Shown one piece after another: positions 1 through 5,148 of a DNA stretch of 5,148 nt (its first letter is position 1; each line of letters begins with the position of its first letter). A program made the translations under genes and the position numbers. This DNA is from Acidocella sp. GTDB taxonomy: Bacteria; Pseudomonadota; Alphaproteobacteria; Acetobacterales; Acetobacteraceae. Below the pieces are notes generated by a model. That model was not told where the DNA came from and did no database searches. It saw only the letters and a list, made by a program, of their open reading frames with translations. The stretch lies in contig JAQUAC010000190.1 in assembly GCA_028687415.1 (NCBI GenBank), positions 1 to 5,148 of the forward strand, in the 5' to 3' direction.

Positions 1-238
1 GGATTTCGCTCCGCACATGCTGTATGTGACCAATAAGGACAAGCCGGGCTTCATCGGCCGCTTTGGCACGCTGCTGGCCGATGCGGGCGTGAACATCGCC
101 ACCTTCCACCTGGGTCGCGCGGCCGAGGGCGAGGATGCGATCTGCCTGGTCTCCACTGACGGTCAGACCCCGGACGATGTGCTGGAGAAAGTCCGCGCCC
201 TGCCGCTGGTGATGCAAGCGACCAACCTGGCGTTCTGA
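1..238 (+). CDS. serA: D-3-phosphoglycerate dehydrogenase, C-terminal ACT domain (5' partial)
   Basis: This is the 3' end of a gene that enters from the left edge; the reading frame starts at position 2 and gives 78 residues before the TGA at 236-238. The fragment is a complete ACT domain: a first strand MLYVTNKDKPG, a helix GRFGTLLADAGVNIA, a second strand TFHLGR, then an EDAICLVSTD strand and a final helix and strand ending in NLAF. The GVNIATFHLGR stretch is characteristic of the regulatory domain of long-form (about 525-residue) SerA. SerA oxidises 3-phosphoglycerate with NAD, the first step of serine synthesis in the cytoplasm, and in known long-form enzymes the ACT domain binds serine for feedback control. 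The catalytic domains are outside the window. The ATG at 17 is an internal methionine, not a start. Other ACT-containing proteins are possible, but the GxNIxxxxLGR wording and the C-terminal ending favour SerA. Confidence 0.9.
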   Translation, partial: DFAPHMLYVTNKDKPGFIGRFGTLLADAGVNIATFHLGRAAEGEDAICLVSTDGQTPDDVLEKVRALPLVMQATNLAF

Positions 239-610
239 CGAGGTGTAAAGGCAGCGGCAGCGGTATTATAGCCTTGAGGCTTGCCGCGGCTTAGCTGTCT
301 TTGCCGTTCTTTTCCGCCATTTATGCGTTTATGTGGGGTTCGCGGGGCCGCTGTGGATCGCGCTTATCCCGTTCCTCTCAGCGCTGGCGGTTATTTTCTT
401 CTTTGTGCTCAGCGGCACGGTCATGGGGATGGCGTACCCGACGGGTAAGCCATCCCCTCGTGCTGACTGGGACTTTTTGCGCCGGGCGCTGCGGATATAT
501 CCGCTCTATTGGCTGGCGACCGCAGCGGCGATTTTGAACTGGCCGCAATTCTATCACCCGGATGAAATTGTTAACTGGATTCTGCTGACGCCTCAGACGG
601 GGCCGGACGG

Positions 611-630
611 CGCGCCGGTGTTCCGGCGCG
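611..630. repeat. Perfect 8-bp inverted repeat in the acyltransferase remnant
   Basis: The left arm CGCGCCGG (611-618) and right arm CCGGCGCG (623-630) are exact reverse complements separated by TGTT. No T-run follows, so it does not look like an intrinsic terminator. It lies a few bases before the point at about 639 where acyltransferase homology ends. It may be chance in a GC-rich coding stretch. Confidence 0.5.
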
Positions 631-690
631 TGGGGTGGGTTGAGCGTCTTGCACGCAGTATAAAAATTGCCGAAACCAGAGGGGCGGACT

Positions 691-698
691 GGGAGAGG
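691..698 (+). promoter_or_regulatory. Ribosome binding site for the GT-C-like membrane protein
   Basis: The purine-rich GGGAGAGG ends 10 bases before the ATG at 709. It supports that start over two alternatives in the same frame: a TTG at 667, which follows the in-frame TAA at 661-663 and has no comparable purine tract, and an ATG at 745, preceded by a weaker context. The site overlaps the last codons of the acyltransferase remnant. Confidence 0.5.
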
Positions 699-708
699 TG
701 AAACCGAA

Positions 709-2043
709 ATGAACCTGGAATCTAAGACTGGGCGCGTGAATGGCATGGATCATGGAGCACGCCGGGTCTGGTTCCAACTCACCATCTATGAATCAAGGCT
801 TGGTGGTTTGATATTGGCCGCGTTGAATCTGGCCGCGGCGCTGCTGCTGTTCAGCCGCTGCCCCAGCCGTCTGTTGCACCCCGAATTATGGGCCGAAGAC
901 GGCGTGGTTTGGTTGCAGCAGGCCTATAATTCCGGGGTGTCGTCGCTGATGATACCTATTGCCGGCTATCTGCAGACACTTTCAAGGCTGGGCGGCTTGC
1001 TGGCCATTCAATGGCCGCTGACGCAAGCGCCATTGATCTTCGCGCTGATTGCATTTCTGGTTCAATTGGCGCCAGCGGTACTGTTGTTGTCAAAGCGTGG
1101 CGAGGGGTTGGTTCCCTCGCTGTTGGCCCGGCTACTAATTGTATTATATTACGTCGGTACACCGAATTCGAACGAGGTCTATGTCAATCTGACAAATGCT
1201 ATGTGGCATTTGGCGTTGGTGGCGTTTTTGATGGTGGTATTGCCGAAGCCAAAAACCGTTGCTGGTGTAGCGATTGATGTGATTGCCCTGGTTTTGGCGG
1301 GGCTGAGCGGCCCTCTGGTTTTGTTCATTGCCCCAATCGCCTGGTGGGTGCTGATAGAGAAGCGCGCTAGCCCGGATGGAAAAACGCGGCTGCTTTATGC
1401 TGGTTTGCTGACATTATGCGCCTTGCTTCAAGGCGTGGTTATGGCGACGAGTCTGGCGGATAATCGCCTGAGTAATTTAGGCGCTAATTTCAACCGGCTG
1501 GTGCATATTCTTGCAGACCAGATCTTTTTGGGCGGCGTTATCGGCGCCAAGAATGTATTTCCATTATTGACCAATAGTTTCTGGCTGCAGAGCTGGCCGG
1601 CTGCTTTGTGCTGCCTGATGGCATTGGTTTTTTGCGGGATCGCGTTTGTTCGGGGAAATGCCGCCTACCGCCAGTTTTTAGTGCTGGCGGTGCTGATTAT
1701 GGCCAGTGCATTGAAAACACCGATGGTCTCGGCGGATGTGCCGCAATGGGTGCCGATGCAAACTCCAGGCGCCGGAGACCGCTATTACGTCATTCCAATG
1801 TTGGCATGGTTTGTCACGCTATTGATCGTGGCGAAGGGAAGATGGCGTTTTGGGCTGCAATGGGTGGCACGTGGTGTTTTATTGTGCTGCATGGTGGGAG
1901 TTGTGGCTGACTGGCGGGGCACGCCCTATGCCCAGACCGGTTATCAGAGCATTGCTGAGGCTTTTGGTCGTGCGCCAGCAGGTGCTGCCATGATCTTTCC
2001 AGAAAATCCGGGGGGGTGGCAATTCAGGCTCGCGAAGCATTAA
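709..2043 (+). CDS. Polytopic inner-membrane protein, GT-C glycosyltransferase-like
   Basis: The 444-residue product has roughly 10-11 hydrophobic segments: about residues 31-49, several between 94 and 185, a pair near 190-220, one near 230-250, and three or four in the C-terminal third. After the first helix comes a loop with WAEDG (61-65) followed by AGYLQTLSR (85-93). An acidic pair in the first periplasmic loop is where GT-C enzymes place catalytic residues. A second marker is GDRYYVIPML (around 356-365), and the protein ends in a P-x-N-P-G-G-W tail. I recall these marks from uncharacterised membrane proteins of similar size, so the gene looks complete. GT-C enzymes transfer sugars from polyprenyl-linked donors outside the cytoplasm, but donor and acceptor here are unknown. 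The GT2 gene follows after 53 bases on the same strand, suggesting one transcript. It is AT-richer than its neighbours (24 G+C of 60 at 1141-1200). It could instead be a polymerase-like or transport protein. Confidence 0.72.
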   Translation: MNLESKTGRVNGMDHGARRVWFQLTIYESRLGGLILAALNLAAALLLFSRCPSRLLHPELWAEDGVVWLQQAYNSGVSSLMIPIAGYLQTLSRLGGLLAIQWPLTQAPLIFALIAFLVQLAPAVLLLSKRGEGLVPSLLARLLIVLYYVGTPNSNEVYVNLTNAMWHLALVAFLMVVLPKPKTVAGVAIDVIALVLAGLSGPLVLFIAPIAWWVLIEKRASPDGKTRLLYAGLLTLCALLQGVVMATSLADNRLSNLGANFNRLVHILADQIFLGGVIGAKNVFPLLTNSFWLQSWPAALCCLMALVFCGIAFVRGNAAYRQFLVLAVLIMASALKTPMVSADVPQWVPMQTPGAGDRYYVIPMLAWFVTLLIVAKGRWRFGLQWVARGVLLCCMVGVVADWRGTPYAQTGYQSIAEAFGRAPAGAAMIFPENPGGWQFRLAKH

Positions 2044-2068
2044 GCGGCTACCCGGTGGCGCTTGCTTG

Positions 2069-2090
2069 GGCCTATCTCCTGCATTAGGCC
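2069..2090 (+). repeat. Short inverted repeat in the gap before the GT2 gene
   Basis: GGCCTA (2069-2074) pairs exactly with TAGGCC (2085-2090) across a 10-base loop. The right arm contains TAGG, the only weak Shine-Dalgarno-like stretch near the ATG at 2097, so a folded hairpin could cover it in the transcript. The stem has only 6 pairs and may be chance. No T-run follows, so it is not a convincing terminator. The 2044-2096 gap holds nothing else I recognise. Confidence 0.35.
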
Positions 2091-2096
2091 GTTTGC

Positions 2097-3035
2097 ATGG
2101 AAATACCGCGCATCGCCATACTGATTCCCGCCTTTAACGAGGCCGTGGCTATTGGCGGCGTGGTGGCCAGCTTCCACGCGGCACTGCCGGGGGCGGTGGT
2201 CTACGTGTACGACAACAACTCTACCGATGGCACGGCGGCGGCGGCGCGGGCGGCGGGGGCGCTGGTGCGTGGGGAGAGCTTGCAGGGCAAGGGCCATGTG
2301 GTGCGGCGGATGTTCGCGGATATTGAGGCCGACGCCTATGTGCTGGTGGATGGCGACGGCACTTATGACGCCGCCAAGGCACCGGAGATGGTGCGGCTTC
2401 TGCTCGATGAACAGCTGGACATGGTGAATGGCCAGCGCGTGGAAATGGCGGAGGCCGCCTACCGGCGCGGGCACCGCACCGGCAACCGCGTGCTCACCGG
2501 GCTGGTACGCGCCGTGTTCGGCGATCGGATCAAAGACATGCTCTCGGGCTACCGCGTGTTTTCCCGCCGCTTCGTGAAGACCTTTCCGGCCCTGACCTCA
2601 GGTTTTGAGACCGAGACGGAATTCACCATTCATGCGCTGGATCTGATGATGCCACTGGCTGAGGTGAAGGTAGATTATCGCGAGCGCCCGGCAGGCTCGG
2701 CCTCTAAGTTGCGGACCTATTCGGACGGTTTGCGGATTTTACGCACCATCGTGGTGCTGGTGAAGGAAGAGCGGCCGCTGCAATTCTTCGTCCTTACCGG
2801 CGTGCTGCTGCTGCTTTTCGGCATCGGGCTCGGCGTGCCGGTGGTGACGGATTATCTGGCGACGGGGCTGGTGCCGCGTTTGCCCACTGCCGTACTGGCC
2901 ACAGGCATCATCATGATCGCGTTTCTGTCCTTCGTCTGCGGACTGATCCTGGATTCCGTGGCGCGCGGGCGGAAAGAGGCAAAGCGGCTTGCCTATCTTG
3001 CCATCCCGCGCTGGCAGGCTGACGCCGGGGATTAA
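2097..3035 (+). CDS. Family 2 glycosyltransferase, polyprenyl-phosphate type (DPM/GtrB-like), with two C-terminal membrane helices
   Basis: The 312-residue product begins with a GT-A nucleotide-binding fold: [10 protein letters not shown] (7-16), then [10 protein letters not shown] (37-46), and the metal-binding DxD as DGDGTYD with Asp85 and Asp87. Later landmarks are [13 protein letters not shown] (147-159), GFETETE (169-175) and [12 protein letters not shown] (194-205), all expected of dolichol- or undecaprenyl-phosphate sugar transferases. Two hydrophobic segments, about 228-252 and 265-288, anchor the C-terminus, as in GtrB-type enzymes, and a basic cytoplasmic tail follows. Such enzymes move a sugar from a nucleotide donor to a polyprenyl phosphate at the cytoplasmic face; the sugar here cannot be read from sequence. 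The start is firm: an in-frame TAG lies at 2085-2087 and no other ATG occurs until residue 72. It follows the GT-C-like gene and may supply its lipid-linked donor. Its TAA overlaps the stop of the convergent alaS. Confidence 0.88.
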   Translation: MEIPRIAILIPAFNEAVAIGGVVASFHAALPGAVVYVYDNNSTDGTAAAARAAGALVRGESLQGKGHVVRRMFADIEADAYVLVDGDGTYDAAKAPEMVRLLLDEQLDMVNGQRVEMAEAAYRRGHRTGNRVLTGLVRAVFGDRIKDMLSGYRVFSRRFVKTFPALTSGFETETEFTIHALDLMMPLAEVKVDYRERPAGSASKLRTYSDGLRILRTIVVLVKEERPLQFFVLTGVLLLLFGIGLGVPVVTDYLATGLVPRLPTAVLATGIIMIAFLSFVCGLILDSVARGRKEAKRLAYLAIPRWQADAGD

Positions 3036-3044
3036 CTCCCGGCG
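3023..3044. terminator. GC-rich inverted repeat spanning the convergent stop codons, possible bidirectional terminator
   Basis: CGCCGGG (3023-3029) pairs exactly with CCCGGCG (3038-3044) around an 8-base loop whose centre is TTAA. The GT2 stop (3033-3035) and the alaS stop (complement of 3032-3034) both lie in this loop. A hairpin would form in either transcript. Neither side carries a T-run, so classical intrinsic termination is not shown; it may instead block read-through or protect 3' ends. CCCGGCG recurs at 3050-3056 and could form an alternative pairing. Confidence 0.5.
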
Positions 3045-5148
3045 CTGATCCCGGCGCGGATGGCAGCCAGCGCCGCCGCCGCCTGGGCCGCATTCGGCCC
3101 GCCCGCCTGAGCCACGGCCTTGTTGCCGCCGCCGCCCTGGCCGCCGACCGCCACCGCTGCGGCGCGGACGAGGTCGACCGCGCTATGGGGCACATCATCG
3201 GAAACCGCGACGACGATTGCGGCTTTCTGCTCCGCCGTGGAGACAAGGGCGACGATGCCCGTGCCCAGCGTCTTCAGCAGATCCGTGGCGATGGGGCGCA
3301 GCTCCTTGGGCGAGATATCCCCCACATTGCGGGCCAGTAGCCTCACCCCGGCCATGTCCTCGAACTCCGTGGCGGTGGCCAGGACCAGCTTCTTTTGCAG
3401 ATCCGAGACCTGCCGCTCCAGGCGCTTCTTCTCGTCCTGCAACTGGGTAATGCGGGCGGGGAGTTCGGCTGGCGGGGCCTTCACCGTCGCAGCGGCTTCG
3501 GCCAGCAGGCGGGATTCGTCCTCGATGGCGGTGATGGCGGCCTCGCCGGCCAGGGCCTCGATGCGGCGGATGCCGGCTGAGACGGCGCCTTCCGAGACAA
3601 TGCGGAACAGGCCGATATCGCCCGTGCGGGAAACATGCGTGCCGCCGCACAGCTCAATGGACCATGCGGATTTCTCGTCATCCGGTCTGCCCATGGAGAC
3701 GACGCGAACCTCATCACCGTATTTCTCGCCGAACAGCGCCATGGCACCGAGCTTCACGGCTTCTTCCGGGGTCATGAGCCGCGTCGTCACATCCGTGTTC
3801 TCGCGGATGCGCGCGTTCACGTCACGCTCTACTTCGGCCAGCTCCTCCGGCGTGATGGCACGGGGCTGGGAGATGTCGAAGCGGAGGCGGTCCGGTGCGT
3901 TGAGCGAGCCCTTCTGCGACACATGCGTGCCGAGCTTGCGGCGCAGCGCCTCGTGCAGCAGGTGGGTGGCGGAGTGATGGGCGCGAATTTTCGTCCGGCG
4001 ATCATGCTCCACAGTCGCCACCACCGGCTCGCCCACGCGGGCGGTGCCGGCTTCGACCACGCCGATATGCACGAACAGGTTGCCTAGTTTCTTCTGGGTG
4101 TCGTTAATGCGGATGCGCAAATTGTCCGGGCCGGTGAGGTAGCCGGTGTCGCCCACCTGGCCGCCGCTCTCGGCGTAGAAGGGGGTTTGGTTGAGCAGCA
4201 CATAGACGCTCTGCTCGGGCAGGGCTTCGTCCGTGGGTTGGCCGTCCACGATCAGCGCCGTGATGGTGGCCTCGGCGGATTCCGTGCTGTAGCCGAGGAA
4301 TTCAGTGGCGCCGAGCTTCTGCTCCAGCTCGAACCAGACGGATTCGGTTGCGGCTTCGCCGGAGCCGGCCCAGGCGGCGCGGGCGCGGGCTTTCTGTTCC
4401 GCCATGGCGGCGGTGAAGCCGTCCACGTCCACGGACTTGCCTTCCTCGCGCAGGGCATCCTGCGTCAGGTCGAGCGGGAAGCCGAAAGTGTCGTAGAGCT
4501 TGAAGGCCACGGCGCCGGAAAGGGCGCCGCCGGCGGGGATGGTTTCAGATTCGTCGCGCAGGAGGGAAATGCCGCGGTCCAGCATGGCGCGGAAGCGGTT
4601 CTCCTCCAGCTTCAGCGTCTCGGTGATGAGCGGCTCGGCGGCGGTGAGCTCGGGGTAGGCCTGGCCCATCTGGCGCGTGAGCGCGGGGACGAGGCGGTAC
4701 ATCAGCGGCTCGGTCGCGCCCATCAGATGCGCGTGGCGCATGGCGCGGCGCATGATGCGGCGGAGCACGTAGCCCCGGCCCTCATTGGAGGGCAGCACGC
4801 CATCGGCCATCAGGAAGGTGGTGGAGCGCAGATGGTCGGCCACCACGCGATGGCTGGTCTTGAACTTGCCGTCCGGGTCCTGGCTCGTGGCCTCGGCGCT
4901 GGCCAGGATCAGGGCGCGCAGCGTGTCAGTGTCGTAATTATCGTGTTTGCCTTGCAGGATGGCGGCGAAGCGCTCCAGCCCCATGCCGGTATCGATGCTC
5001 GGGCGCGGCAGGGCAGTGCGGGTGCCGGGCGGGCCTTCCTCGTACTGCATGAACACGAGGTTCCAGATCTCGATGAAGCGGTCGCCATCCTCATCCGGGG
5101 AGCCCGGCGGGCCGCCCGCGATGCTGGGGCCGTGATCGTAGAAAATTT
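3032..5148 (-). CDS. alaS: Alanyl-tRNA synthetase (N-terminus outside the window)
   Basis: The minus-strand frame runs off the right edge, showing about 704 of the usual 870-890 residues. It opens within the catalytic core (IFYDHGPS, then [10 protein letters not shown]); the GTG at 5056 is the Val of that motif, not a start. Class II motif 3 is GMGLERFA (4964-4987). The tRNA-recognition region follows with VVADHLRS and [11 protein letters not shown]. The editing domain, which clears mischarged Ser or Gly, keeps its zinc-site residues: HSATH (HxxxH, 3962-3976) and CGGTH (CxxxH, 3635-3649). A coiled-coil stretch with [19 protein letters not shown] lies at about 3385-3465, and the C-terminal DHHA1-type domain ends in a Gly-rich GGQGGGGNK run and an Ala-rich helix. 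The enzyme attaches alanine to tRNA-Ala in the cytoplasm. All visible functional motifs are intact, so this should be an ordinary working essential gene. Its promoter is outside the window. It converges on the GT2 gene and shares a TTAA stop overlap with it. Confidence 0.97.
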   Translation of the reverse strand, partial: IFYDHGPSIAGGPPGSPDEDGDRFIEIWNLVFMQYEEGPPGTRTALPRPSIDTGMGLERFAAILQGKHDNYDTDTLRALILASAEATSQDPDGKFKTSHRVVADHLRSTTFLMADGVLPSNEGRGYVLRRIMRRAMRHAHLMGATEPLMYRLVPALTRQMGQAYPELTAAEPLITETLKLEENRFRAMLDRGISLLRDESETIPAGGALSGAVAFKLYDTFGFPLDLTQDALREEGKSVDVDGFTAAMAEQKARARAAWAGSGEAATESVWFELEQKLGATEFLGYSTESAEATITALIVDGQPTDEALPEQSVYVLLNQTPFYAESGGQVGDTGYLTGPDNLRIRINDTQKKLGNLFVHIGVVEAGTARVGEPVVATVEHDRRTKIRAHHSATHLLHEALRRKLGTHVSQKGSLNAPDRLRFDISQPRAITPEELAEVERDVNARIRENTDVTTRLMTPEEAVKLGAMALFGEKYGDEVRVVSMGRPDDEKSAWSIELCGGTHVSRTGDIGLFRIVSEGAVSAGIRRIEALAGEAAITAIEDESRLLAEAAATVKAPPAELPARITQLQDEKKRLERQVSDLQKKLVLATATEFEDMAGVRLLARNVGDISPKELRPIATDLLKTLGTGIVALVSTAEQKAAIVVAVSDDVPHSAVDLVRAAAVAVGGQGGGGNKAVAQAGGPNAAQAAAALAAIRAGISAGS

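Larger units (their letters stand above)
249..701 (+). pseudogene. Acyltransferase-3 (OafA/YrhL-like) membrane protein, degraded remnant
   Basis: The frame read from 249 encodes an acyltransferase-3 N-terminus: RYYSLEACRG, a first membrane helix ending in LFRH, a second helix rich in Ile/Phe with FFFVLSGTVMG, then RRALRIYPLYW leading into a third. Two family motifs survive: R-X10-H, with Arg at 285-287 and His at 318-320, and RXXR within RRALR. Intact members have about 10 membrane helices and 350 or more residues and move acyl groups onto surface glycans. Here homology stops near the Trp codon at 636-638, where intact members usually continue with a W-T-L-x-Y-E-like stretch; the remaining residues to the TGA at 699-701 look unrelated. 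The frame opens after a TAA at 246-248 and has no ATG, GTG or TTG before the GTG at 333, which lies past the R-X10-H helix. Both ends are therefore damaged. I infer a remnant left by a deletion plus loss of the start. A short product starting at GTG 333 would lack a key motif. Confidence 0.75.

Noticed and set aside
249..264. Short GCAGCG tandem repeat after serA
   Set aside because: There are only two full units, and it falls in the degraded acyltransferase frame. No sign of a functional repeat.
270..290. Small palindromes (AGCC/GGCT around 270-281 and GCCGCGGC at 283-290) as a possible serA terminator
   Set aside because: Stems are only about 4 bp, there is no T-run, and the bases encode the conserved acyltransferase N-terminus.
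640..664. Possible promoter before the GT-C-like gene, with TTGAGC at 640-645 and TATAAA at 659-664
   Set aside because: The spacing is 13 bases, too short for a sigma-70 promoter, and TTGCAC at 649-654 is closer still. AT-rich chance matches are likely.
378..746. Minus-strand open frame (122 codons) over the acyltransferase remnant
   Set aside because: The plus-strand reading carries acyltransferase-3 motifs, while this product is Arg/Pro-rich and unlike any family I recognise.
2040..2474. Minus-strand open frame (144 codons) opposite the GT2 gene
   Set aside because: It is antisense to the N-terminal half of a clear glycosyltransferase; the product is His/Arg-rich with no recognisable motif.
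3120..3977. Long open frame (285 codons) on the plus strand opposite alaS
   Set aside because: It lies wholly antisense to a well-supported alaS. Its product is Ser/Arg/Ala-rich without a recognisable domain, as expected for the shadow of a GC-rich gene.
5054..5056. GTG at 5056 (minus strand) as the start of alaS
   Set aside because: The frame stays open and in register upstream to the window edge with canonical AlaRS residues (IFYDHGPS, then EIWNL), so this codon is an internal Val.

Overview
The window looks like high-GC proteobacterial DNA, most likely from an alphaproteobacterium. The two housekeeping genes at its edges are GC-rich, and the alanyl-tRNA synthetase has the spacing and motif wording I associate with alphaproteobacteria. 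I cannot name a genus from sequence alone.

Layout: (1) positions 1-238 hold the last 78 residues of serA (D-3-phosphoglycerate dehydrogenase), which is its C-terminal ACT domain. (2) Positions about 249-701 hold a decayed, truncated membrane acyltransferase-3 gene. It keeps the N-terminal signature motifs but has no usable start codon and has lost its C-terminal half or more. (3) Positions 709-2043 encode an intact polytopic membrane protein of 444 residues that resembles GT-C-fold glycosyltransferases. It has an acidic WAEDG loop after the first membrane helix and is visibly more AT-rich than its neighbours. (4) Positions 2097-3035 encode a family-2, DPM/GtrB-like glycosyltransferase with a DxD motif and two C-terminal membrane helices. 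(5) Positions 3032-5148, on the minus strand, hold about 704 C-terminal residues of alaS (alanyl-tRNA synthetase). Its N-terminus lies outside the window.

The three plus-strand genes between serA and alaS read as a small cell-surface glycan-modification cassette inserted between housekeeping genes. A plausible working model is that the GT2 enzyme charges a polyprenyl phosphate with a sugar on the cytoplasmic face and the GT-C-like protein uses the lipid-linked sugar on the outer face of the inner membrane. The acyltransferase remnant suggests the cassette once also acylated a glycan. This model is inference. No flippase gene (GtrA type) is visible.

The GT2 and alaS genes converge so tightly that their stop codons overlap within a TTAA, which lies in the loop of a GC-rich inverted repeat. 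I saw no tRNA, rRNA, CRISPR array, insertion sequence or clearly new system. The points most worth checking are the acyltransferase remnant, the GT2/GT-C pairing and the shared hairpin at the convergent stops.
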